Of a stretch of 64,000 nucleotides of DNA, positions 18,078-29,655 are shown in pieces. Where the stretch lies: NCBI GenBank assembly GCA_034509925.1, contig CM067533.1, positions 2,496,001 through 2,560,000 on the forward strand, written 5' to 3'. Position numbers and translations under genes: made by a program. Numbering within the stretch: position 1 is the first letter of the stretch; every line of letters starts with the position of its first letter. Under the pieces are notes generated by a model. It ran no database searches, had not been told where the DNA came from, and saw nothing but the letters and a program-made list of their open reading frames with translations. Origin of the DNA: Hirudinaria manillensis (taxonomy: Eukaryota > Annelida > Clitellata > Hirudinida > Hirudinidae).

Positions 18078-18300
18078 TGTTGTAACCCGGGGTCTTGAGG
18101 AATTAATTAACGTAAGGATATCTTTATTGGATTTAACTAATGGCAAATACGGCTGGACGATTTGGTCGATTGCTTGTCCTGATCGGAACCGCCTAATGAC
18201 TCGAATCGCTAGATTCGACTTCGAAATAAAAGATTCTGAATATTAACTAAACTTAATTAATTATTTATTTAATTAATTAATTAATGTCAGGGATCCAACA
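18078..18300 (-). repeat. Element B 5' LTR (223 bp)
   Basis: Same length and apparently same sequence as 12807-13029. It is followed on the plus strand by ATAT (18301-18304), the right copy of the target duplication. Confidence 0.93.
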
Positions 18301-18478
18301 ATATTATGATTTTTAGGGCCAGTCTGTTTAGCGGAAGCTTGCGCTTCCTTAAGACTGACCCTATGAGTTTATTTTGTATTTTAAGTTTAATTTGTTTCGT
18401 TGGTGTACATAATTGTTTGTTCAATTGTTTGTTCAATAAACTCTAAACTCTCAAAAAAAAAAAAAATAAAAAAATAAA
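18301..18478 (+). mobile_element. LINE 3' tail with hairpin and poly(A)
   Basis: The 3' UTR continues from the sequence broken at 10845. It has a hairpin at 18316-18361, AATAAA at 18435-18440 and an A-rich tail from about 18453. The tail is what an LTR insertion inside a pre-existing LINE would leave. Confidence 0.8.
18316..18361 (+). other. Stem-loop in the LINE 3' UTR
   Basis: GGGCCAGTCT (18316-18325) pairs with AGACTGACCC (18352-18361) with one G-T/C-A position. An inner stem GGAAGC (18333-18338) and GCTTCC (18343-18348) closes a TTGC loop. Structured 3' UTRs are known RT recognition signals in several LINE families; that role here is inferred. Confidence 0.7.
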
Positions 18479-18654
18479 CTTTAATTCATAAAAATTAAAT
18501 TTTAAAAAATAAAAATCACCGATCGATTAACCATTAAGTCCCGGTACATCCAAAAGTCAACATTTAATTGCTTAATTATTCATGAATCTCGTGAGGGCGT
18601 GGCTATCCAGAAACTTTTTTTGGAGCCATGTTTCGTAAGTCTAGACAATTCGAC

Positions 18655-18730
18655 GGCGATGATGATGATGGTGATGATGAAGATGACCACGATGATGGCG
18701 ATGAAGATGAGGACGACAATGATGATGAGA
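18655..18730. repeat. (GAT/GAC)n triplet tract
   Basis: GATGATGATGATGGTGATGATGAAGATGACC-type DNA, one more of the recurring triplet tracts. The Met-rich and His-rich frames across it are by-products. Confidence 0.8.
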
Positions 18731-18804
18731 CATAAACATCTCCAGTTGAGTTCCGAAGCTAATTACGAACAAAAGCAACGCAACAAGACGTTGCTTCGTT
18801 AGAG

Positions 18805-19204
<400 letters not shown>

Positions 19205-19534
19205 AATCATAATTCCCATTACTGGAAAGAATGTTTTGAAGTGAAATATTTGTATTATTAATTTCAATATAGCAAGAAATTAATTAAACTTACTAAAATA
19301 ATATTATTTATAAAACTTCTTTCCTATTAAAAATCAATAAATATTGATCAAATTTAACATTGATTTATATTTATAACGATTTATTATTTGATTTGAAAAT
19401 TGTTTTTTGTTTGTAATAAGGTTTGATAGTATTAATGGATTATTCCAACATTATTGAAGATTTATTCCTAATGAAGATTCAATGTTGCAAAAATCGGGGA
19501 TTAATTCCTCACCTGACGCAATCATCGCCATCAC

Positions 19535-19612
19535 ATTCATCATCGTCATCATCATCATCATCATCACCATCATCATCATCATCGTCATCATCGTCGTCGT
19601 CGTTGTCTTCAT
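19535..19612. repeat. (CAT/CGT)n triplet tract
   Basis: CATCATCGTCATCATCATC-type DNA that makes a poly-Ser frame. Confidence 0.85.
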
Positions 19613-19713
19613 GATTGTCATTATATCATTCCTGGAAACAACAAAACCTCCATGATGAAAAAAATTTATTGTAGTATAATTTAAAGCTCTAAAGTAAATA
19701 TATTAATAGTAAA

Positions 19714-19762
<49 letters not shown>
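19714..19762. repeat. (AAT)n microsatellite
   Basis: About sixteen uninterrupted AAT triplets. Confidence 0.95.
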
Positions 19763-20002
19763 TAATTAATTATTAAAAAATAGTTCCCAAATATTTATGT
19801 TGTGTGCGATAATAATCTCGAATTACTTTTGAAACCGAATCACGTTCATTTCTTCCCGTCATATTTTTGCAATAAATTTGATTTAAACAAATAATTATTG
19901 CCGTGAAATTCTTCGTTTGTGACTGGAATATTATGATGCTCTGGTGCTTATGGCCGGATGATGGGTGGTGATAGTTGGTTTGCCGCCCATTTATTCGGCT
20001 AA

Positions 20003-20069
20003 TCATCCATCCGTCCGTCTAACCATCCATCCATCCATCCGTCCATCCGTCCGTCCATCCATCCATCCA
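20003..20069. repeat. (CCAT/CCGT)n microsatellite
   Basis: Imperfect CATC/CGTC tetranucleotide tract like those at 478, 843 and 7843. Confidence 0.9.
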
Positions 20070-22010
20070 ACTAATCATTAAAATCCCTTCTTTGTGGTCC
20101 ATTCATCGGGTCGATATTTGCACCAAATCGTCATTCCAACTTTTCTTTCATTAATAATAATGATAATAATAATAAATTTCAGCCCAGTCATCAGGAAGTT
20201 CCCTTTCTTATTATGAGATCGTAAATGTTTTTAAATCTCTTCAATCAGGAACGTAGGAGTTCAATTTCAATCAAGTTTCCTGTTTGTACTTGGCGTGTCG
20301 AAATTCCAGCCTTTCAACTGGTTTTTATGCGGGGTCATTAGGATCACACGTGGGGCAAAGAAGGGAGAAAGCCTTGTGTTTGTTCTTTGGTTAGTTGCAT
20401 ATCTTTCCTGTCAATGCTGGGCACACAAACCATCAACACGCGGCCTCTTCTTCTTGCTATATCTCCTGCCCGTTTTGCTTCCGAGATTTTTTTCAGCTGT
20501 ATTTTTGAGAAATTGAAATTAAATAAATTAATTTTATATAACAAATAATAATAATAATAGTAATAGCAATTGTAATCGTAATAATAAACAATAGATCCAT
20601 TTTAACCAAATATTTAAACTTTGTGCTGATCACATCAATGCCAAACTGTATCAACCACAAGAGCAGGTTTCAATCAAAGCAGATGTTTAAACCGCAACAT
20701 ATTCAAATCATAACAATTTCAAAATCTTTTCAACGCTGGCAAACGTCAAAGGTGAAAGATTAAAGTTCATAAAACGTCCGACGAAATTCTCGCCAAACTT
20801 GATTTCAGTTTCGATTTAACCGAACTTTTCCATGGCTCACCATTAAGTTTCCAATTCTTCTTTTTAATTTCGGTCACATTTTAGTTTCGGTTTCACTCGA
20901 AGTTCCGTTCTATATTTTGGAAATTCTCTTCAGTTACTCTTTGTTGTTCAACATTTTGCGTCAGTCTTTCCTTGGTCTAAAAATTATTATAATAGGAAAT
21001 GAAAATATTATAAAACAACAACAACAACAATAATGTAGTAATATTGATAACATAAATAATAATAATAATAAAATTTTCACCATCACTTAATATTTTCAGC
21101 TTTCCTTTGGAACCGATTTTCGAAACTTATCAGTCACTGCGGGTTGCTGAGAAAAGAATTTGTTCTTATCACTCGTAATTCTGACATGAATTGACAAAAA
21201 TAGGAAAAATTTAAATTTATTCCATAATTAATTTCATTTTTAAATAAATTTTTTAATTCAACATCGCCACTTGTCAAAGGTGTACCACGTCTTCAACAAA
21301 TCAAGATGGTGACTGCAAATTTATGGTTGATTTATTTAATTATTTATTTTTATAATTTCCTATTATTTGATTTTACTTTAAAATTGAAATCATGTTTCTT
21401 TTTAAATTATAAACTCGTCTTCTTAAGTGATAACCTTTGAAGAAACTCCTTAACTGCATTTTTAAAAAATGTTAAAACCTGAAATGTTTCTCTCTTAAGT
21501 AATGCTGCACTCTGTTTAAAAATTAAACCGATTTATATATTTATCATTTTATCACTTAAAAACGTTTGGCGTGAATTTTAATTACTCTGGATATAATATA
21601 CGATATGCAAATAAAAATCTATTATAAACAAAATGCAAATAAACTATCTTAAATTATATAATAGGCTAATTTTGAGCTTAATCATAAAAGATAAACACAA
21701 ATCATTTCAAATTTTAATTCCTAAGGCTTAAATGAAACAATAAATTTATCGTTCTCTGATCCCAAGTTGGAGAAGCTTTTGTCATTTTTTTGCATAATTA
21801 ATGTTTAAATTATAAAAAAAAAAGCCGAGTGATTTGCATCTTTGCAAACATTGCGAATAATTTCACGACTTTTCAGACTGGGGAAGCTTTGTCAATCATT
21901 GGCGGTACATTTGGGGTGTGGGGTGGCTGGGGAGTGATCTTGGGTCATGCCCCCATCCTCGTGATCTTTAAAATAATGAATGGAATATGCCGGGTGATTT
22001 GAATATTCTA

Positions 22011-23247
22011 TTTATTTATTTATTTTTCTAAACAAAATGAAGGTCATCCGAGGATCACTTACACATTTTGTAAAAGCGTTAGAAAGCAGAAACAAGCAAC
22101 ATTGTCATTGGATGACACGGATGATTTGAGGCAAGAAAACGTTGAGAGGTTAATGGCATTATATGGTAGTGAGTTCCAGGATTTGATAATTATGTACCCT
22201 GTCAGGTACTTGGTTCAAATCTGTCCAGGGAGATGTATTTCAGAACGGCCATTGATGTCATCGTCGAGGTGTTTGTCACCTCCTGAGCGATAAAATATTG
22301 AACTGAGAGTGGTTCTAGCGCTACATAAATCATGCAACCGCCTTGATTGGTGATGGCTCGATAAGAGATTTTGGAAATGATTTATGACAGACTTTGATCA
22401 ATTGGTACTTGAAACGCTTCTCCACATTTATCATGTCCCATCTCTTTTATTTATTCCGGCCATCCATCCGTGCAGCGTCCATCTTGTGCATGTCCATTTA
22501 AACAAATATTCTTTGTCCAAGTGTCTGAAAGTCTTCATTTGTGCTTCTCACTCCAATTTTTCCAAATTTCCAAATTTTTGACTTTATTTCAGTATTTTTA
22601 TTTTTGTCTCGTTTCTGAAATTTTCCAACGGAAGGAAATCATTGTTCGGAGATGATATCAATCGAAGCGGAACTTTAGTAGTTCATTTTAAGTCGAAGAT
22701 TTGCATTTTTAGAATTATCTTTCCATTTCTTCAACTAATTGGTTTTGTTGAGCTAAGTTGTTGATCTAATAGATTTAAAATACTCGGTAATGAATTGGTA
22801 AACCAGAAAAGATTAACATGCAATAGATGATATACTACTACAAATTCATAACACTCATACCATTAAAGTTATCCCGATCTAATTCTTTACTGATGTTCAC
22901 AGGTACAGTATCCATACAAACACAAATATTTCTCCACAATATTTCCAAGTTCTGCCATTGACTCGGATCAAAGAAACACAGCCATTGCGTTTATTAAACA
23001 CGAATCAAGTTTGTTCACTCCTGTAGAATTTTTTCTACCTGGAACTCACATTTTCTCGCTTCAAATCTTGCGTGTCATCCTTAAACCTCAACAACCACCT
23101 CTCCATAAAGTAAACTTGATTATCTGCTAATAATGATGTTTCTGTTACACTCTACTTTCGGTTGTCTAATGCTATTACAAAATGTGTAAGTGGTCATCGG
23201 ATGACCCTATATTTTTTACAGAAAAATAAATAAAATAAATAAATAAA
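22011..23247. mobile_element. ~1.2-kb segment bounded by long inverted repeats
   Basis: The left arm (22011-22083) and right arm (23165-23247) are inverted copies. ACTTACACATTTTGTAA is exact in both. GGTCATCCG plus flanking bases match with small differences, and the outer parts are TTTA/TAAA runs. The interior (~1.08 kb) has no transposase-like ORF. This fits a non-autonomous inverted-repeat or fold-back element. No clear target duplication can be picked out because the outer ends are low complexity. Confidence 0.55.
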
Positions 23248-23593
23248 TTCATTCGCCAGAGTTTGCAGAGACTCATTTAACTTTATTCTATTCGCCAATC
23301 GTTAAAGGTTCTAAAGCGCTCAACAAATTTCACGGCGAAAACGAATAATTACAGAATTGAATTGATGAAGATCTATATAATAGCGCCAACGTAAAAGAAT
23401 AACTGAACCCAGATTATGTCGATTAGAGCAAAAAATAATTTATAAAGGAACATTTAATTTATAAGACACAGAAATGAATTTATTTACTCTAAAATACGTT
23501 TTTCTTAAATACAAACTAAATTACAACATATTGGTGCCAACGTACATTTCTTAAAACATAATATTTACATCAATAAAATTATATATCTATGAA
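23248..23593. other. Left flank of the satellite array
   Basis: Unique AT-rich sequence without a recognised gene. GCGCCAACGTA (near 23388) and GTGCCAACGTA (near 23553) are a short direct repeat about 165 bp apart. Confidence 0.5.
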
Positions 23594-25420
23594 TCGATTT
23601 CACACAATACAAGTCATGAATCTTCTAACAACAAAAGAAAGAAATTGGAAGTCATAAGACAAAGTCAACTCCAGCACAATATCTTCACAAACAATTGTCT
23701 TTTCCGAAACGTAACCTCCATCATGCGCGGAGTAGATGTGAACTCTAGTCCCGCCGGCCGAGAAATGCCATAGCCAACTCGCTCTCCTTAATTTATAGCT
23801 ATCGGCGCCTCAGCAGCATGCAGGCGTGCATCGCGTGCGTGCTAACTACTAGCACGAGGCTTGGCTTCCCGCCCATTTATGGCGTGATTAATTGAAGAGT
23901 AAGGGCTTGTTATTCTTTGTTTTTATGGAAATTAAATTTTATTTCTATGGAAATCATCGGACAATGTCAACTCCAAATAGAGCTTCGATTTCACACAGTA
24001 CGAGTCATGAATCTTCTAACAAGAGAAGAAAGAAATTGCAAGTCATCAGACAAAGTCAACTCCAAAGACTGCTTCGATTTCACACAATACAAGTCATGAA
24101 TCTTCTAACAACAAAAGAAAGAAATTGGAAGTCATAAGACAAAGTCAACTCCAGCTATATATCTTCACAAACAATTGTCTTTTCCGAAACGTAACCTCCA
24201 TCATGCGCGGAGTAGATGTGAACTCTAGTCCCGCCGGCCGAGAAATGCCATAGCCAACTCGCTCTCCTTAATTTATAGCTATCGGCGCCTCAGCAGCATG
24301 CAGGCGTGCATCGCGTGCGTGCTAGCTACTAGCACGAGGCTTGGCTTCCCGTCCATTTATGGCGTGATTAATTGAAGAGTAAGGGCTTGTTATTCTTTGT
24401 TTTTATGGAAATTAAATTTTATTTCTATGGAAATCATCGGACAATGTCAACTCCAAATAGAGCTTCGATTTCACACAGTACGAGTCATGAATCTTCTAAC
24501 AAGAGAAGAATGAAATTGCAAGTCATCAGACAAAGTCAACTCCAAAGACTGCTTCGATTTCACACAATACAAGTCATGAATCTTCTAACAAGAGAAGAAA
24601 GAAATTGCAAGTCATCAGACAAAGTCAACTCCAAAGACTGCTTCGATTTCACACAATACAAGTCATGAATCTTCTAACAACAAAAGAAAGAAATTGGAAG
24701 TCATAAGACAAAGTCAACTCCAGCACAATATCTTCACAAACAATTGTCTTTTCCGAAACGTAACCTCCATCATGCGCGGAGTAGATGTGAACTCTAGTCC
24801 CGCCGGCCGAGAAATGCCATAGCCAACTCGCTCTCCTTAATTTATAGCTATCGGCGCCTCAGCAGCATGCAGGCGTGCATCGCGTGCGTGCTAGCTACTA
24901 GCACGAGGCTTGGCTTCCCGCCCATTTATGGCGTGATTAATTGAAGAGTAAGGGCTTGTTATTCTTTGTTTTTATGGAAATTAAATTTTATTTCTATGGA
25001 AATCATCGGAGAATGTCAACTCCAAATAGAGCTTCGATTTCACACAGTACGAGTCATGAATCTTCTAACAAGAGAAGAAAGAAATTGCAAGTCATCAGAC
25101 AAAGTCAACTCCAAAGACTGCTTCGATTTCACACAATACAAGTCATGAAACTTCTAACAACAAAAGAAAGAAATTGGAAGTCATAAGACAAAGTCAACTC
25201 CAGCACAATATCTTCACAAACAATTGTCTTTTCCGAAACGTAACCTCCATCATGCGCGGAGTAGATGTGAACTCTAGTCCCGCCGGCCGAGAAATGCCAT
25301 AGCCAACTCGCTCTCCTTAATTTATAGCTATCGGCGCCTCAGCAGCATGCAGGCGTGCATCGCGTGCGTGCTAGCTACTAGCACGAGGCTTGGCTTCCCG
25401 CCCATTTATGGCGTGATTAA

Positions 25421-27320
25421 TTGAAGAGTAAGGGCTTGTTATTCTTTGTTTTTATGGAAATTAAATTTTATTTCTATGGAAATCATCGGAGAATGTCAAC
25501 TCCAAATAGAGCTTCGATTTCACACAGTACGAGTCATGAATCTTCTAACAAGAGAAGAAAGAAATTGCAAGTCATCAGACAAAGTCAACTCCAAAGACTG
25601 CTTCGATTTCACACAATACAAGTCATGAATCTTCTAACAAGAGAAGAAAGAAATTGAAAGTCATCAGACAAAGTCAACTCCAAAGACTGCTTCGATTTCA
25701 AACAATACAAGTCATGAATCTTCTAACAAGAGAAGAAAGAAATTGCAAGTCATCAGACAAAGTCAACTCCAAAGACTGCTTCGATTTCACACAATACAAG
25801 TCATGAATCTTCTAACAACAAAAGAAAGAAATTGGAAGTCATAAGACAAAGTCAACTCCAGCACAATATCTTCACAAACAATTGTCTTTTCCGAAACGTA
25901 ACCTCCATCATGCGCGGAGTAGATGTGAACTCTAGTCCCGCCAGCCGAGAAATGCCATAGCCAACTCGCTCTCCTTAATTTATAGCTATCGGCGCCTCAG
26001 CAGCATGCAGGCGTGCATCGCGTGCGTGCTAGCTACCAGCACGAGGCTTGGCTTCCCGCCCATTTATGGCGTGATTAATTGAAGAGTAAGGGCTTGTTAT
26101 TCTTTGTTTTTATGGAAATTAAATTGGAAGTCATAAGTCAAAGTCAACTCCAGCACAATATCTTCACAAACAATTGTCTTTTCCGAAACGTAACCTCCAT
26201 CATGCGCGGAGTAGATGTGAACTCTAGTCCCGCCGGCCGAGAAATGCCATAGCCAACTCTCTCTCCTTAATTTATAGCTATCGGCGCCTCAGCAGCATGC
26301 AGGCGTGCATCGCGTGCGTGCTAGCTACTAGCACGAGGCTTGGCTTCCCGCCCATTTATGGCGTGATTAAATGAAGAGTAAGGGCTTGTTATTCTTTGTT
26401 TTTATGGAAATTAAATTTTATTTCTATGGAAATCATCGGAGAATGTCAACTCCAAATAGAGCTTCGATTTCACACAGTACGAGTCATGAATCTTCTAACA
26501 AGAGAAGAAAGAAATTGCAAGTCATCAGACAAAGTCAACTCCAAAGACTGCTTCGATTTCACACAATACAAGTCATGAATCTTCTAACAAGAGAAGAAAG
26601 AAATTGAAAGTCATCAGACAAAGTCAACTCCAAAGACTGCTTCGATTTCAAACAATACAAGTCATGAATCTTCTAACAAGAGAAGAAAGAAATTGCAAGT
26701 CATCAGACAAAGTCAACTCCAAAGACTGCTTCGATTTCACACAATACAAGTCATGAATCTTCTAACAACAATAGAACGCCAATGGAAGTCATAAGACAAA
26801 GTCAACTCCAGCACAATATCTTCACAAACAATTGTCTTTTCCGAAACGTAACCTCCATCATGCGCGGAGTAGATGTGAACTCTAGTCCCGCCAGCCGAGA
26901 AATGCCATAGCCAACTCGCTCTCCTTAATTTATAGCTATCGGCGCCTCAGCAGCATGCAGGCGTGCATCGCGTGCGTGCTAGCTACCAGCACGAGGCTTG
27001 GCTTCCCGCCCATTTATGGCGTGATTAATTGAAGAGTAAGGGCTTGTTATTCTTTGTTTTTATGGAAATTAAATTGGAAGTCATAAGTCAAAGTCAACTC
27101 CAGCACAATATCTTCACAAACAATTGTCTTTTCCGAAACGTAACCTCCATCATGCGCGGAGTAGATGTGAACTCTAGTCCCGCCGGCCGAGAAATGCCAT
27201 AGCCAACTCTCTCTCCTTAATTTATAGCTATCGGCGCCTCAGCAGCATGCAGGCGTGCATCGCGTGCGTGCTAGCTACTAGCACGAGGCTTGGCTTCCCG
27301 CCCATTTATGGCGTGATTAA
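25421..27320. repeat. 950-bp higher-order repeat, tandem pair
   Basis: A 658-bp unit plus a 292-bp unit is repeated twice in tandem (25421-26370 and 26371-27320). The same tandem pair recurs at 38577-40476. Confidence 0.9.
26079..26370. repeat. Short 292-bp array unit lacking all monomers (1 of 4)
   Basis: After GGAAATTAAATT the sequence jumps straight to GGAAGTCATAAGTC, removing 188 bp relative to a 480-bp unit (two monomers plus ten spacer bases). The junction has an AAATT microhomology. Further copies start at 27029, 39235 and 40185. They share diagnostic changes (AACTCTCTCTCC; GATTAAATGAAG at the following landmark), so they descend from one deletion event that was then copied. Confidence 0.9.
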
Positions 27321-29378
27321 ATGAAGAGTAAGGGCTTGTTATTCTTTGTTTTTATGGAAATTAAATTTTATTTCTATGGAAATCATCGGACAATGTCAAC
27401 TCCAAATAGAGCATCGATTTAACACAGTACGAGGCATGAATCTTCTAACAAGAGAAGAATGAAATTGCAAGTCATCAGACAAAGTCAACTCCAAAGACTG
27501 CTTCGATTTCACACAATACAAGTCATGAATCTTCTAACAAGAGAAGAAAGAAATTGAAAGTCATCAGACAAAGTCAACTCCAAAGACTGCTTCGATTTCA
27601 CACAATACAAGTCATGAATCTTCTAACAAGAGAAGAAAGAAATTGCAAGTCATCAGACAAAGTCAACTCCAAAGACTGCTTCGATTTCACACAATACAAG
27701 TCATGAATCTTCTAACAACAAAAGAAAGAAATTGGAAGTCATAAGACAAAGTCAACTCCAGCACAATATCTTCACAAACAATTGTCTTTTCCGAAACGTA
27801 ACCTCCATCATGCGCGGAGTAGATGTGAACTCTAGTCCCGCCGGCCGAGAAATGCCATAGCCAACTCGCTCTCCTTAATTTATAGCTATCGGCGCCTCAG
27901 CAGCATGCAGGCGTGCATCGCGTGCGTGCTAGCTACCAGCACGAGGCTTGGCTTCCCGCCCATTTACGGCGTGATTAATTGAAGAGTAAGGGCTTGTTAT
28001 TCTTTGTTTTTATGGAAATTAAATTTTATTTCTATGGAAATCATCGGACAATGTCAACTCCAAATAGAGCTTCGATTTCACACAGTACGAGTCATGAATC
28101 TTCTAACAAGAGAAGAATGAAATTGCAAGTCATCGGACAATGTCAACTCCAAATAGAGCTTCGATTTCACACAGTACGAGTCATGAATCTTCTAACAAGA
28201 GAAGAAAGAAATTGCAAGTCATCAGACAAAGTCAACTCCAAAGACTGCTTCGATTTCACACAATACAAGTCATGAATCTTCTAACAAGAGAAGAAAGAAA
28301 TTGCAAGTCATCAGACAAAGTCAACTCCAAAGACTGCTTCGATTTCACACAATACAAGTCATGAATCTTCTAACAACAAAAGAAAGAAATTGGAAGTCAT
28401 AAGACAAAGTCAACTCCAGCACAATATCTTCACAAACAATTGTCTTTTCCGAAACGTAACCTCCATCATGCGCGGAGTAGATGTGAACTCTAGTCCCGCC
28501 GGCCGAGAAATGCCATAGCCAACTCGCTCTCCTTAATTTATAGCTATCGGCGCCTCAGCAGCATGCAGGCGTGCATCGCGTGCGTGCTAGCTACTAGCAC
28601 GAGGCTTGGCTTCCCGCCCATTTATGGCGTGATTAATTGAAGAGTAAGGGCTTGTTATTCTTTGTTTTTATGGAAATTAAATTTTATTTCTATGGAAATC
28701 ATCGGACAATGTCAACTCCAAATAGAGCTTCGATTTCATACAGTACGAGTCATGAATCTTCTAACAAGAGAAGAAAGAAATTGCAAGTCATCAGACAAAG
28801 TCAACTCCAAAGACTGCTTCGATTTCACACAATACAAGTCATGAATCTTCTAACAACAAAAGAAAGAAATTGGAAGTCATAAGACAAAGTCAACTCCAGC
28901 ACAATATCTTCACAAACAATTGTCTTTTCCGAAACGTAACCTCCATCATGCGCGGAGTAGATGTGAACTCTAGTCCCGCCGGCCGAGAAATGCCATAGCC
29001 AACTCGCTCTCCTTAATTTATAGCTATCGGCGCCTCAGCAGCATGCAGGCGTGCATCGCGTGCGTGCTAGCTACCAGCACGAGGCTTGGCTTCCCGCCCA
29101 TTTATGGCGTGATTAATTGAAGAGTAAGGGCTTGTTATTCTTTGTTTTTATGGAAATTAAATTTTATTTCTATGGAAATCATCGGACAATGTCAACTCCA
29201 AATAGAGCTTCGATTTCACACAGTACGAGTCATGAATCTTCTAACAAGAGAAGAAAGAAATTGCAAGTCATCAGACAAAGTCAACTCCAAAGACTGCTTC
29301 GATTTCACACAATACAAGTCATGAATCTTCTAACAACAAAAGAAAGTAATTGGAAGTCATAAGACAAAGTCAACTCCA

Positions 29379-29655
29379 GCACAATATCTTCACAAACAAT
29401 TGTCTTTTCCAAAACGTAACCTCCATCATGCGCGGAGTAGATGTGAACTCTAGTCCCGCCGGCCGAGAAATGCCATAGCCAACTCGCTCTCCTTAATTTA
29501 TAGCTATCGGCGCCTTAGCAGCATGCAGGCGTGCATCGCGTGCGTGCTAGCTACTAGCACGAGGCTTGGCTTCCCGCCCATTTATGGCGTGATTAATTGA
29601 AGAGTAAGGGCTTGTTATTCTTTGTTTTTATGGAAATTAAATTTTATTTCTATGG
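29379..29655. repeat. Representative array spacer, monomer-free part (277 bp)
   Basis: It runs from GCACAATATCTTC to TTTCTATGG. Together with a 25-bp partial monomer (29354-29378) it makes the 302-bp spacer. Its middle is GC- and CpG-rich (CCGCCGGCC, GGCGCC, GCATCGCGTGCGTGC), in contrast to the AT-rich monomers. It contains the palindrome GTGCTAGCTACTAGCAC, a TATAAATT sequence on the minus strand and CCATTTATGG, which fits the CC(A/T)6GG form of an SRF-type CArG box. These motifs are visible; a function is not shown. Confidence 0.85.

Larger units (their letters stand above)
10846..18300. mobile_element. Composite of two LTR retrotransposons joined tail to tail
   Basis: Element A (plus strand, 10846-12806) and element B (minus strand, 12807-18300) abut with no intervening base. 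The junction is 3' LTR end against 3' LTR end. The pair is flanked by a single ATAT duplication. The outer ends of the composite are inverted copies of TGTTGGATCCCT. At the junction ACCCCGGGTTA (12790-12800) and TAACCCGGGGT (12812-12822) form an inverted repeat because the two LTRs share their 3' ends. Confidence 0.85.
12807..18300 (-). mobile_element. Element B: full-length autonomous Ty3/gypsy retrotransposon
   Basis: The element is 5,494 bp on the minus strand. The order is 5' LTR (18078-18300), tRNA-Leu primer site, gag, pol (protease, RT, RNase H, integrase) by -1 frameshift, polypurine tract, 3' LTR (12807-13029). No env-like ORF and no chromodomain are present. Both LTRs look identical and all enzyme motifs are intact, so it could be or recently was active. 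The domain order (integrase last) places it in Ty3/gypsy (Metaviridae) and not Ty1/copia. Confidence 0.95.
24350..29220. repeat. ~4.9-kb array block, copy 1 (partner near 37506-42376)
   Basis: The series of unit lengths from 24372 (569, 480, 658, 292, 658, 292, 658, 658, 480) is repeated in order from 37528. Private variants lie at a constant offset of 13,156 bp: GTCCATTTAT at 24351 and 37507, TTTCATACAG near 28737 and 41893, and TTTAACACAG near 27421 and 40577. Confidence 0.9.

Noticed and set aside
20295-20544. Small hydrophobic protein on the plus strand and an overlapping minus-strand ORF
   Set aside because: The plus frame lacks a credible start codon, has no known domain, and both frames lie in unstructured non-coding DNA.
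22150-22225. tRNA-derived SINE (GGTTCAAATCT near 22212 as a B box)
   Set aside because: The upstream A box is poor, no tRNA fold was found, and no 3' tail is present. A chance match is likely.
23545-23560. Retroelement primer site (TTGGTGCCAACGT)
   Set aside because: No LTR pair, polypurine tract or coding region accompanies it. Only a short direct repeat is seen.
29545-29600. Helitron 3' end (hairpin in the spacer)
   Set aside because: The palindrome is there, but no CTRR terminus follows within 10-15 bases on either strand and no RepHel protein is present.
29530-29640. Spliced-leader RNA gene in the array spacer (GTAAGG and a U-rich Sm-like site)
   Set aside because: The donor context AAGA/GTAAGG is weak, the U-rich stretch is not a clean Sm site, and no known leader is recognised. 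5' RACE or small RNA-seq would decide.
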